A stretch of 64,000 bases of DNA, taken from NCBI GenBank assembly GCA_031772625.1, contig CM062814.1:827522757-827586756 (forward strand). The letters are read 5' to 3'. This document shows, one piece after another, positions 44,236-57,016 of this stretch. Each line of letters opens with the position of its first letter. Within the stretch, counting starts at the first letter, position 1. Under the pieces are notes generated by a model. The model had not been told where the DNA came from and did no database searches. It worked only from the letters and a program-made list of their open reading frames with translations. The position numbers and the translations under genes were made by a program. The DNA is from Pinus tabuliformis (Eukaryota; Streptophyta; Pinopsida; Pinales; Pinaceae).

Positions 44236-44816
44236 TAGTGGAGACTGGAATTGGAGATAGCCATAGATTTTTTATTCTCTGAAATTGTGAAATTTTATAA
44301 AAATGATTAATTATTTTCAATTTCAGGCAGGCAAAGACTTCAAGGTAAACATGCTAAACCTTGAAACTAACTGCGGAATTCACAATCAGCTGCAGAATCA
44401 GACCACATTCCACAGCTAAGTTGCAAAATCTTATTAAAACATGATACAATGTCTTGAGAACCACCAAACCATAACCAGTGAATATTGAATAGTTGAAATT
44501 ATCAAAGCAGTTGGGTTTCATTTTTTTTCTTTTTCTTTTCTCTTTTTTTATTTTCTTTTTTTTTTATTGAATCAATTTAAATGATGAAGTTTATTTTGTC
44601 TCATTTTTTTTTTAACATAACAATTCTTTTTCTGATCCTCTAGATTACACAAAGTGTAGGAGGAGAGCATACCCAAGAATTATTATTATTATTATAATTA
44701 TTATTATTTAACAATTCTTTTTCTAATCCTCCAGATCACATAAAGTGCAGGAGGAGAGCATAATCAAGAATTATTTAATTTTTTTAGATGTAAGAAATAA
44801 GATCTCCTAATTATAC

Positions 44817-44834
44817 TTCCCGGCAACGGCGCCA
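44817..44834 (-). other. primer-binding site, element D (best preserved)
   Basis: The minus strand reads TGGCGCCGTTGCCGGGAA, 4 nt after the LTR end. This is the tRNA-Asp-type site known from several plant gypsy lineages. Confidence 0.9.
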
Positions 44835-44838
44835 AAAA

Positions 44839-46883
44839 TGTCTAGTCAATTTAATGTCTTAAATTTGTCTACATAAATTATCAATTCGGGTATCGTAAAC
44901 TGATGAAGTGTGGTGCACCATATGTGCTTAGTTAACCTTTTTCTTACTTCGTTGTTTTATAGTTTATGTTGTTTTTGGGATTTTATTCTTGTTGGTTTCC
45001 TAATGTGTTTAATGCAAATGGAAATCCTATTCTAAGGTCTTAAGAATACTTTTAAACGTCAAGTATGGATGTAGATTTCAAAACAAGGTTTATGTCCCTT
45101 ATGGTAACTTCCAAAACTTAGCAATTCAAAAGATCTCAAAACATGCTATTGATAAAATTAATACTTGAACAAGAATGTAAATATGCAGCTACTTAAATCA
45201 AACAAAAGATGAAATACTGATCATCAAATCACTGTCTCTGCTGCTCATCTAATTATAGAAATAAAATCTAAACTATTGCACTCAAACAAACCAAAAATTG
45301 CAGACTAATGAAAGCAAGATCAATTTACTTCACTTATAATCCGATAGCTCACCAAGTAGCTTTTCTGGGTTAAGCCATGGCTCTGGAGATAACGTCAATA
45401 ACAGGAAGAATTGATATCTAAATTACTTACTTGCAAATGAAAGTAAAATCAAGTCACTTCACTTATAATCTGATAGCTCGCCAAGTAGCTTTTCAGGGTT
45501 AAGCCATGGCTCTAGAGATAACGTCAATAACATGAAGAACCTGATATCTAAATTACCTACTTGCAAATGAAAGTAAAATCAAGTCACTTCACTTATAATC
45601 CGATAGCTCGCCAAGTAGCTTTTCGGGTTAAGCCATGGCTCTGGAAATAACATCAATAACATAAAGAACCTGATATCTAAATTACTTACTTGCAAATGAA
45701 AGTAAAATCAAGTCACTTCACTTATAATCCGATAGCTCACCAAGTAGCTTTTTGGGGTTAAGCCATGGCTGTGGAGATAACATCAATAATATGAAGAACT
45801 TGATATCTAATTGTAGAGATGAAAGTAAAATCATATCACTTCACTCATAATCCGATAGCTCACCAAGTAGATTTTCGGGGTTAAGCCATGGCTCTGGAGA
45901 TAACGTCAAATGATATGAATAATTTGATATCTAAACTAACTAACAACAACAAATAAATAAGACTAAAATCAAAGCATAACTGAAATTGAAAAGTTTCAAA
46001 AAACGTTAAGCAGATAGAAAAATCTCATGTCACTATTTGATGCAAAAACATGTAAAGACAAACTAATTTACAATCAACCGGTTGAACACACTTGCATGAA
46101 TTAAAATTGCATCAATGAAAACTCTAATCTATTATAATTGAAAGTAATCAAATGACATAATGAAATCAAAGCAAAATTACAAAATAAAATCTCCTCTACC
46201 TTACATTCTAATGTGCTCCATGACTTCTACTCCACATCTCCTTCAATGTTGAGAACATCAAAGCTTTATTCAAATTCTTCAAAATTACAAAGTACAACAA
46301 AGATTTCCAAATCTTTCAAAAGCCATCAAGGAGGAACTATAAACTCCAAGCTAAGCTAAGACTAACAAGCTAACAAACTCTCAACTAACTAATGAAGGAG
46401 AGAGATCTCCTACTTATACAAAAAGATGAGAAGCCATCTCATTAATGAGAGTCCATGAATCTCTCCCTCTACCTCTAGAGTCCTAATCAAAATAGGAACT
46501 GATAAGACATATGTCTTCTTAGAGTTTCAATACAATTAGGAGATGTGACACATATCCTCATGATCCCATGATTCTTTCTACTCAAATTCGAATTTGGCAT
46601 TAGAGTGTCACATAAGGGTCTTCTAGAAGCCTCCTTTTGACCTACACATGTCAACAATCTCAACCCACTTGTTAGGCATAAGCATATGCACATTATTTTC
46701 TAATTTTTAACCACAAATTCACTTAAATAGGCTAATAATTAATAAAGTTTTGAAAAATATAAATGTGACTCAATGATAATGAAAGTGGGATGAATGTAGT
46801 GACATAATAGTGAAATGGAGGTGATATAATGGACATAATAGTGAATGTGTAATGGAAATGAATAACATTTTGAAGACCCAACA
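44839..46883 (-). mobile_element. LTR D
   Basis: TGTCTAGTC ... AGACCCAACA (plus strand), 2,045 bp, five internal repeat units (45325-45930). The TATA box is altered to TACTTATA (plus strand, 46411-46418). A polypurine tract follows at 46884. It is the duplicate of LTR B. Confidence 0.9.
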
Positions 46884-47319
46884 TACCCCCAACTTAAGTT
46901 ATTGCATGTCTTCATGCAATATATATTACATTAGCTTTCTTTGATCCTTGAGCTTTGGCTTAACTTTGCATGATATCATTTGATAACTTCATATTTTTGC
47001 AAAGTGTTTTACTTGAATTGCAACATGGTTGGTTCTTGTGTTACAACCAATTTTTTTTTGTTGTTGCATTCTATTTTGATCTTTGAAATTTGCATAATTA
47101 TATTTTGATTATTGTTTGCAAAGTATATCTTTATTGGATTGCATGATGGTTGGTTCTTGTGTGACAACCATGATTTTGTTTGTATCCAATTTATCCTTTA
47201 AGCACATTTTGAAAAGCCATTGTATGCTCATAATAACAATATAATGGTTAATATATGTTGGAAGTATGTGGGATCCTGAATATGATATGGAAATTAATTG
47301 TTTATCAATAATAGAAAAA
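46884..47319 (-). mobile_element. mini-internal region E (436 bp)
   Basis: Duplicate of mini-internal C, with the same deletion junction (GATATGGAAATTAATTG) and no primer site. Confidence 0.8.
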
Positions 47320-49096
47320 TGTCTAGTCAATTTAACGTCTGAAATTTCTCTACATAAATTATCAATCCAAGTATCGTAAACTAATGAAGTCTGGTGCATC
47401 ATATGTGCTTAGTTAACATTTTTCTTACTTCGTTGTTTTATAGTTTTTATTTTGTTTTGGGGTTTTGTTCTTGTTGATCTCCTAAAGTGTCTAATGCAAA
47501 TGGAAATCCTATTCTAAGGCCTTAAGAATACTTTTAAAGGTCAGGTATGGATGTAGATTTCAAGATAAGGTTTATGTCCCTTATGGTAATTTCCAAAACT
47601 TAACACTTCAAAAGATCTCAAAACATGTTATTGATCAAATCAGTACTCGAACAAAAGTGTAAATATGCAACTACTTAAATCAAACAAAAGATGAAATATT
47701 GATCATGAAATCACTATCTTTTATGCCTCTCTAATTACAGAAATAAAATCTAAACTATTGCACTCAAACAAACAAAAAATTGTAGACTAACGAAAGCAAG
47801 ATCAATTTACATCACTTATAATCTGATAGCTCGCCAAGTAGCTTTTCTGTGTTAAGCCATGGCTCTGGAGATAACATCAATAACATGAAGAATTGATATT
47901 TAAATTACCTACTTGCAAATGAAAGTAAAATCAATTCACTTCACTTATAATCCGATAGCTCGCCAAGTAGCTTTTCAGGGTTAAGCCATGGCTCTGGAGA
48001 TAACGTCAATAACATGATGAACCTGATATCTAAATTACCTACTTGCAAATGAAAGTAAAGTCAAATCACTTCACTCATAATCCGATAGCTCGCCAAGTAG
48101 CTTTTCGGGGTTAAGCCATGGCTCTGGAGATAAGGTAAAATGACATGAAGAATTTGATATCTAAACTAACTAACAACAACAAATAAATAAGACTGAAATC
48201 AAAGCATAACTGAAATTGAAAAGCTTAAGAAAAAGTTCAGCAGAGAGGCAAATCTCATGTCACTATTTGATGCAAAAACATGTAAAGAAAAACTAATCTA
48301 CAATCAACCGGTTGAACACACTTGCATGACTTAAAATTGCATAAATGGAAACTCTAATCTATCAAACTTGAAAGCAATCAAATGATATAATGAAATCAAA
48401 GCAAAATTACAAAATAAAATCTACTCTACCTTACATTCTAATGTGCTCCATGACATCTACTTCACATCTCCTTCCATGTTGAGAACATCAAAGCTTTATT
48501 CAAATTCTTCAAAATTACAAAGTACAACAAAGCTCTCCAAAGCTTTCAAAAGCCATAAAGGAAGAATTATAAACTCCAAGCTAAGCTAAGCCTAACAAGA
48601 TAACAAGCTAAGACTAACAAATGAAGGAGAGAGTTCTTCTATTTATACAAAAAGATGAGAAGCCATCTCATTAATGAGAGTCCATGAATCTCTCCCTCTT
48701 CCTCTAGAGTATTAATCAAAATAGGAACTGATAAGACACATGTCTTCTTAGAGTTACAATACAATTAGGAGATGTGACACATATCCTCATGATCTCATGA
48801 TTCTCTCCACTCAAATTCGAATTTGGCCTTAGAGTGCCACATAAGGGTCTTCTAGAAGCCTCCTTTTAACCTACACATGTCAACAATCTCAACCCACTTG
48901 TTAGGTATAAGCATATGCATATTATTTTCTAATTTTAAACCACAAATTCACTTAAAAAGGCTTAAAATTAATAAAGTTTAAAATAACATAAATGTGGCCT
49001 AATGATAATGAAAGTGGGATGAATGTGGTGACATAGTAGTGAAATGGAGGTAATATAATGGACATAATAGTGTAAGTGTAATGGAAATGAATGACA
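47320..49096 (-). mobile_element. LTR E (left arm of palindrome 2)
   Basis: TGTCTAGTC start, three internal repeat units (one fewer than its duplicate LTR C), TATA at 48640-48647. The outer end is cut at GAATGACAT, as in LTR C. Confidence 0.85.
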
Positions 49097-49103
49097 TGAA
49101 TAG

Positions 49104-50901
49104 TTGGGTCTTAAAAATGTTATTCATTTCCATTACACTTTCACTATTATGTCCATTATATCACCTCCATTTCACCTCCATTTCACTACTATGTCACCAC
49201 ATTCATCCCACTTTCATTATCATTGGGCCACATTTATGTTTTTCCAAACTTTATTAATTCTAAACCTTTTTAAATGAATTTGTGGTTAAAAATTAGAAAA
49301 TAATGTGCATATGCTTATACCTAACAAGTGGGTTGAGATTGTTGACATGTATAGGTTAAAAGTACGCTTTTAGAAGACCCTTATGTGGCACTCTAAGGCC
49401 AAATTCGAATTTGAGTGGAGAGAATCATGAGATCATAAGGATATGTGTCACATCTCGTAATTGTATTGTAACTCTGAAAAGACGTGTCTTATCAGTTCCT
49501 ATTTTGATTAGGACTCTAGAGGAAGAGGGAGAGATTCATGGACTCTCATTAATGAGATGGCTTCTCATCTTTTTGTATAAATAGGAGATCTCTCTCCTTC
49601 ATTTGTTAGTCTTAGCTTGTTAGCTTGTTAATCTTAGCTTAGCTTGGAGTTTATAGTTCTTCCTTGATGGCTTTTGAAAGCTTTGAAGAACTTTGTTGTA
49701 CTTTGTAATTTTGAAGAATTTGAATAAAGCTTTGATGTTCTCAACATGGAAGGAGATGTGTAGTAGATGTCATGGAGCAAATTAGAATGTAAGGTAGAGT
49801 AGATTTCATTTTGTAATTTTTCTTTGATTTCATTCATGTATGTCATTTTATTGCTTTCAAGTTTGATAGTCTAGATTTTCCATTCATGCAATTTTAATTC
49901 ATGCAAGTGTGTTCAACCGGTTGATTTTAGATTAATTTTTATTTACGTGTTTTTGCATCAAATAGTGACATGATATTTGCCTTTCTGCTGAACTTTTTCT
50001 TAAGCTTTTCAATTTCAGTTATGCTTTCATTTCAGCATTATTTATTTGTTGTTGTTAGTTAGTTTAGATATCAGATTCTTCATGTCATTTGATGTTATCT
50101 CCAGAGCCATGGCTTAACCCCAAAAAGCTACTTGGTGAGCTATCGGATTATGAGTGAAGTGATTTGATTTTACTTTCATCTTAGCAGTTAGATATCAGGT
50201 TCTTCATGTTATTGACGTTATCTTTAGAGCCATGGCTTAACCCCAAAAAGCTACTTGGCGAGCTATTGGATTATAAGTGAAGTGACTTGATATTACTTTC
50301 ATTTGCAAGTATGTAATTTAGATATCAATTCTTCATGTTATTAACATTATTTCCAAAGCCATGGCTTAACCCGGAAAAGCTACTTGGCGAGCTATCGGAT
50401 TATAAGTGAAGTATATTGATCTTGCTTTCGTTAGTCTGCAAGTTTTTGTTTATTTGAGTGCAATAGTTTAGATTTTATTTATGTAATTAGATGGGCAGTA
50501 GAGACAGTGATTTCATGATCAGTATTTCATCTTTTGTTTGATTTAAGTAGCTGCATATTTACATTCCTGTTCAAGTATTAATTTTACCAATAGCATGTTT
50601 TGAGATCTTTTGAAGTGTTAAATTTTGGAAGTTACCATAAGGGACATAAAACTTGTCTTGAAATCTACATCCATACTTGACCTTTAAAAGTATTCTTAAG
50701 ACCTTAGAATAGAATTTCCATTTGCATTAGACACTTTAGGAGATCAACAAGAACAAAACCCCAAAACAAGATAAAAACTATAAAACAACGAAGTAATAAA
50801 AAGGTTAACTAAGCACATATGGTACACCACACTTCATCAATTTACAATACCCGGATTGATAATTTATGTAGAGAAATTTAAGATGTTAAATTGACTAGAC
50901 A
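49104..50901 (+). mobile_element. inverted LTR E' (right arm of palindrome 2)
   Basis: TTGGGTCTTAAAAATG ... TTGACTAGACA, three internal repeat units, TATAAATA at 49576-49583. It is joined to minus-sense internal sequence at 50902 exactly as in palindrome 1. Confidence 0.85.
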
Positions 50902-52902
50902 TTTGATAACTTCATATTTTTGCAAAGTGTTTTACTTGAATTGCAACATGGTTGGTTCTTATGTTACAACCATTTTTTTTTCTTTTGTTGCATTCTATTT
51001 TGATCTTTGAACCTTGCATAATGATATTTTGATTATTGTTGCAAAGTATATCTTTATTGGATTGCATGATGGTTGGTTCTTGTGTGACAACCTTGATTTT
51101 GTTTTTATCCAATTTATCCTTTAAGCACTGTTTGAAAATCCATTGTATGCTCATAATAACAATGTAATAGTTAATATATGTTGGAAGTATGTGAGCTCTT
51201 GAATATGATATGGACATGGCAAGATATGAATATAAATGTATTTTCCCCCAACTGACGGTATTAGAAATGAGGAAGAGAAATGTTTTTCCAAGAATTATCA
51301 TTCTAGCTTTTTATGGAATTCTATGGTCAAAAGTTAGAAAATGACGTACTTTAACTTACCCTTTGGAACGGATGAGTTGTATGTGTGGTGGCTGTAAATT
51401 TCTGATCATATTATTCTTCATGTGGCTGAACAAGAGGAGTCATGGATAAAGAGTGAAGATGAATTTTTATTTCTTCTACTAAGACTTGTTGAATGTGCTC
51501 CAAAATGCTGAAAATAATAGTCTTCATGTCTTCAAAAGTCATTGGCATAATTCCTACTATGTGAAAAAAATTTATGATGTCAAACATAGCTAGAAATTGT
51601 TAACTTAGTGGCCATTTATGGATGCCACTAGTCAACACGAGAACTCTCACCATTGATGACAATGAGAGTTAAGATGCCCAAACACATCTTGCTAGGTACG
51701 AATGAATTTGCCGATGTCGAGTCACCTAGAAGATCTGATGAACAAAGGACATTAATGTATTCCCATTGTTTGTCAGCATGAGCACTTACCATTAAGGCTA
51801 CAAGCCTCAAGATGTTTTTACAAAGAACTTAGACTCAAAGGACTATGGACTCAATAATTTGCATTGAAGCAGGGCTTATTTGTAGAATGAGAATGACAGG
51901 AAAGGGAAGATGAAAATGGAAAATGGCAATGGAGAGTATAAATGGCAATGAACAATAAGCATGTGAATGAGCCTCTTGCTTTTATTTGTGGGTTATGAAT
52001 GGACAAGAAGAGATGGAAAGTGTATGTGAATGTAAATCGAAAATATGGAGTGAAATGAGGTGAATGGTTTATTATGAGGTGTGGATGTGATGGAGACAAT
52101 AGTATTTGAAAGTTTTTAAGTGTTTGGATCTGATTTTGCATCAGCATATTTCCTCTTTGTCGTTGATCATCCTCTTATGAAACAAATTGGTCTCTTAGAG
52201 AGACACCACTCTCTTGTAGTCATTTGTCCTTCCTCTTGGAACCTGCAAAAAAACTTATACTTCTTCTGCAATGGAATGTAAGATTATCAAAGGAAAAACC
52301 AAAAGAATTTATACTTGCTTTGGAATTGGTGCCCCAAGTTGAATGTTGCTTCTATTCAGAAATTTATTTCATTATTTTCCATTTCAAAATCTAATGATGG
52401 ATTTCCCATTTTGTAGATCCTGTTGAGATCTTTCCAACGGTACTTGAATCATCAAAATCTGATTTCGTATGAGAAAGTTAGGCTGATTTGAACAATGAGG
52501 TTTTTTTGGTTGTGGAATTGGACTTTAGCTGCAGAATGTGCACAGTTTCTATAGCTAAAAGTATTGAATAAAAATTTAGCTATTCATCTTTCATCATCAG
52601 TCCAAAATTAATCAATACCTTAAGAAAAGTAAGCAAATAACTTATTCATTTTATTGATTCAAAATTGTTTTTTTGACATGCGACGATTTAGTGATAACAC
52701 ACAACTTGACTTCCCTTTGACCGGGGTCCTTTTCATCAACTTCGATCAAATGAATAGGACACCATCCATGTACTGAGATTTTCCCAGCTACCCATGTGGT
52801 TTGTTTTGTCTCTTGACACCTATAACCTATAGAAGTATGAAAATGGTTGTGGAATTGCCAACCAGCTGCAGAATCAAACTTGATTCTGTAGCGAAAAGAC
52901 AG

Positions 52903-53553
52903 TCAACCATTAGTTTTACACATATTTGGATACTTGTGTCGTGCATAGCTTTTTATCTCTTCCACACTTTCCTGTGGAGTTTCTGAAACCTTAAAAATAA
53001 GTGATCCATCTTTAAAACAGAGATTTTCAGTTGAAACAAAACCAACCAAAATGATATTGATCCCTTTTCTAATTGAAAATGCTAGTGTTACTACACAATA
53101 AGCCCCATGCTTCCCATACAGACAGTAGATAAAGTCTAATAAATAATCGAGGATAGTAAGGTCATGCTCAATAATAACATAGTTGTTTGGCCTAAGCAGG
53201 GACTGGACTATTTGTGCAGCTTTATGCTGCAACAATACGTTGTTTTGAATCCAAGTATGCATTTGCAACTCTTTGTAATTCTCCACCAGAAAAGATTTAC
53301 TACATTAATTTTTCAATTTGAAGTGATTTCATGACATCAGATGTGAATTGTGTGTGCGTATATGAATCACGGTTTTTTTTTTTGTGCAATAAATGCCTAA
53401 CAGTTGACTGGAACTTCGGTTGATCTTCTGTAGTTTGTATGACACATTGGATTTAGGATTCTCTACATCTTTATTGTCTACAAGATCTGGTTTCAATAAA
53501 CTAGTCAGCATGTGTATAAATGTTGTCTTCCCTATTCCATTTTCTCCTAACAT
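52903..53553 (-). pseudogene. ABCE fragment, copy F
   Basis: The Walker A part [16 protein letters not shown] (53553 onward) precedes, in sense, the first-domain part [27 protein letters not shown] and EEIKSYARHKYPNM. It is the best-preserved C-terminal part of the copies. The same scrambled order and the same D-loop join as in B show one capture event before duplication. Confidence 0.9.
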
Positions 53554-54074
53554 TTAACCGGAAGTAACAAAATAGGTACAGATGGGTGGCAGCGACTTCA
53601 TGGGTTTTAATGATAGAGTCGTGTTCAATTGGGATACGTCTCTAAACAATTGTGAGTTTATTAAGATGGAAGGCATGTAATCAGATTTTAGATGCCAGCA
53701 CATAGTTGATTCCCAAATTGAAATTCCCTACCCAAGACAACCGAATTAAATCAAACTATTAGTTCATTAATTGAAATTCTGTTTTTTTCACGCGGCAGGA
53801 AAAAAGAGGCTTCATAGAACTGAGAAATTCTCTCAAACTGCCATGAATTTCTTAAAACCGTTTCTGGGTTATCTAATTGACCCTACTGCCGAAAAAAACC
53901 CATGTTTTATTTTTCAAAAATTTGTCTCCGTTTGGCCAAATCGTGCATTCAAAGTTTGTCGTTTTTTCTAAATTGTTGTGGTTGAATTTCATTTGCAACT
54001 CTGTTGTTTATGCTTATTTATTCCTAATGGTCGTGGTTTTGAAATTGTTTGTAGTAAATGAAATCTACTTTACA

Positions 54075-54571
54075 GACAATGTAGTACTCGTGTGCACGAT
54101 CAATTGACAAACCCAGGCACCGACTTCCTTTATCTGATCAAAACTGCTTTCCTACTCAATATTCTTCAGGTTAGTATTGGACTCATGGTCTCTTAGAGCC
54201 AATTTTGCACCAGTTGAATGACAATTTTTTTTAGAGTTTACACCTCCTTTCCAAATTAAAACACCAGCAAGTGCAACATCGATATTTATTATTTTTCTTG
54301 CAGTTGCTGAAGCACCAAATGTAGCTACAACTGCCATACTAGGAGGAGTAACCTCACGATAGCCAGGACGACCTCTAGACTTCCCATCTAAGCCACCAAA
54401 TGGGAACCTACTGCCAAAAGGTCTTGTTGCCAGATCATCTTTAAGATTGTCTTACTACATTTACTTTCCCAAGCTCGTTTTCACCATGGGCAAATGACAC
54501 TTGTACCCAAATCAACATCAAATATCAGTACCAAAATTACCACAAAGAATGCAGGTTTCTATTGAGGCCAT
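54075..54571 (-). pseudogene. CCCH-KH fragment, copy F
   Basis: KH part VALAGVLIWKGGVNSKK, then GAKLALRDHESNTNLKNIE, closest of the copies to the plant family. The CCCH part is broken by shifts near 54440-54500. It lies in element sense at the second cassette site. Confidence 0.8.
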
Positions 54572-55252
54572 AGTGGAGACTGGAATTGGAGATAGCCATA
54601 GATTTTTTCTTCTCTGAAATTGTGAAATTTTATAAATATGATTAATTATGTTCAATTTCAGGTAGACAAATACTTCAAGGTAAACATGCTAAAAATAGGA
54701 CTTTGACAGAGGACTTAAGTTGATTTTTTATCAATCTAGGCTGGGTGACTATGATAGAATCCATGTCAGGACAATTATAAAGATGCCCATGTGGTCGGTT
54801 TCTTCATTGGATACCTGTAACCTACTAAACCTTGAAACTAGCTGCGGAATTCACAATTAGTTGCGGAATCAGACCACATTCCGCAGCTAAGTTGTAAAAT
54901 CTTATTAAAACAGGATACAATGTTTTGAGGACCACTACAAATCATAACCAGTTAATCTTGGATAGTTGAACCTATCAAAGCAGTTGGGTTTCATTTTTTT
55001 TATTTTGTTTATTGAATCAATTGAAATGATGAAATTTATTTTGTCTCCTTCTTTTTTTTAACATAACAATTCTTTTTCTGATCCTCTAGATCACACAAAG
55101 TGCAAGAGGAGAGCATACTCAAGAATTATTAATTTTATTTTTTTTAACAATTCTTTTTCTGATTCTTCAGATCACACAAATTGCAGGAGGAGAGCATACT
55201 CAAGAATTATTAATTTTTTTTTAGATGTAAGAAATAAGGTCTCCTAATTACA

Positions 55253-55272
55253 CTTCTCCGGCAAAGGCACCA
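55253..55272 (-). other. primer-binding site, element F
   Basis: The minus strand reads TGGTGCCTTTGCCGGAGAAG, a decayed tRNA-Asp type site. Confidence 0.7.
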
Positions 55273-55276
55273 AAAA

Positions 55277-57016
55277 TGTCTAGTCAATTTAACGCCTTAA
55301 ATTGCTCTACATAAATTATCAATCCGGGTATCATAAACTGATGAAGTCTAGTGCACTATATGTGCTTAGTTCCTTTTTCTTACTTCATTGTTTTATAGTT
55401 TTTATCTTGTTTTGGGGTTTTGTTCTTGTTGATCTCCTAAAGTGTCTAATGCAAATGGAAATCCTATTCTAAGGTCTTAAGAATACTTTTAAAGGTCAAG
55501 TATGGATGTAGATTTCAAGACAAGGTTTATGTCCCCTATGGTAACTTCCAAAACTTAACACTTCAAAAGATCTCAAAACATGTTATTGATCAAATCAGTA
55601 CTTGAACAAAAGTGTAAATATGCCACTACTTAAATCAAAGAAAAGATGAAATACTGATCATGAAATCACTGTCTCTGCTGCCCATCTAATTACAGAAATA
55701 AAATCTAAACTATTGCACTCAAACAAACCAAAAATTGTAGACTAACGAAAGCAAGATCAATTTACTTCACTTAGAATCCGATAGCTCGCCAAGTAGCTTT
55801 TCCAGGTTAAGCCATGGCTCTAGAGATAACGTCAATAACATGAAGAATTGATATCTGAATTACCTATTTTCAAATTAAAGTAAAATCAAGTCACTTCACT
55901 TATAATCTGATAGCTCGCCAAGCAGCTTTTCGGGGTTAAACCATGGCTCTGGAGATAACGTCAATAACATGAATAACCTGATATCTAAATTATCTAATTG
56001 CAAATGAAATTAAAATCAAGTCACTTCACTTATAATTCGATAGCTCGCCAAGTAGCTTTTCGGGGTTAAGCCATGGCTCTGGAGATAACGTCAAATGACA
56101 TGAATAATTTGATATCTAAACTAACTAACAACAACAAATAAATAAGATTGAAATCAAAGCATAACTGAAATTGAAAAGCTTAAGAAAAAGTTCAGCAGAG
56201 AAGAAAATCTCATGTCACTATTTGATGCAAAAACATGTAAAGAAAAACTAATCTACAATCAACCGGTTGAACACACTTGCATGAATTAATCAAACATGAA
56301 AGCAATCAAATGACATAATGAAATCAAAGAAAAATTACAAAATAAAATCTACTCTACCTTGCATTCTAATGTGCTCCATAACATCTACTTCACATCTCCT
56401 TCCATGTTGAGAACATCAAAGCTTTATTCAAATTCTTCAAAATTCAAAGCTCTCCAAAGCTTTCAAAAACCATCAAAGAAGAACTATAAACTCCAAGCTA
56501 AGATAAGACTAACAAGCTAACAAACTCTCAACTAACTAATGAAGGAGAGAGATCTCCTATTTATAAAAAAAGATGAGAAGCCATCTCATTAATGAGAGTC
56601 CATGAATATCTCCCTCTACCTCTAGAGTCCTAATCAAAATAGGAACTGATAAGACACATGTCTTCTTAGAGTTTCAATACAATTAGGAGATGTGACGCAT
56701 ATCCTCGTGATCTCATGATTCTTTCCACTCAAATTCGAATTTGGCCATAGAGTGTCACGTAAGGGTCTTCTAAAAGCCTCCTTTGAACCTACACATGTCA
56801 ACAATCTCATCTCACTTGTTAGGTATAAGCATATGCACATTATTTCCTAATTTTTAACCACAAATTCACTTAAAAAGGCTAAGAAGTAATAAAGTTTGGA
56901 AAAACATAAATGTGGCCCAATGATAATGAAAGTGGGATGATTGTAGTGACATAGTAGTGAAATGGAGGTGATATAATAGATATAATAGTGAAAGTGTAAT
57001 GGAAATGAATGACATT
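55277..57016 (-). mobile_element. LTR F (outer end lost)
   Basis: TGTCTAGTC start, three internal repeat units (55775-56100), TATA at 56559-56566. It ends at GAATGACATT and then abuts an inverted LTR fragment that begins inside a repeat unit. Confidence 0.85.

Larger units (their letters stand above)
38976..44838 (-). mobile_element. element D internal region, chimera of F-type and B-type
   Basis: 38976-41446 matches element F (for example GGTTTTTTTGGCTGTAG). 41447-44838 matches element B (for example the doubled GTCTCTTAGAGAGACACCAT and AATAGCGGCGG). At 41446/41447 the sequence jumps from CTCCACCGGAA in the ABCE fragment back to ATGGCAATGTGCAATGAGC, an upstream backbone position. This gives about 1.45 kb present twice. 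It is the junction of a 12-kb tandem duplication. Confidence 0.85.
29393..53289. repeat. 12-kb tandem duplication (two units)
   Basis: Unit 1 is 29393-41446 and unit 2 is 41447-about 53289. Each contains B-type internal sequence, an LTR, a mini-internal region, an LTR, an inverted LTR and F-type internal sequence, in the same order. The unique join is at 41446/41447, with GAAA-type microhomology. Copies differ by scattered substitutions and by repeat-unit number. Confidence 0.8.
50902..55276 (-). mobile_element. element F internal region (ABCE / CCCH-KH cassettes)
   Basis: Starts TTTGATAACTTCATAT, like D, and continues through the family backbone to a primer site at 55253-55272. It keeps the complete right-hand U3-like module that B and D lack. 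No gag or pol. Confidence 0.75.
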
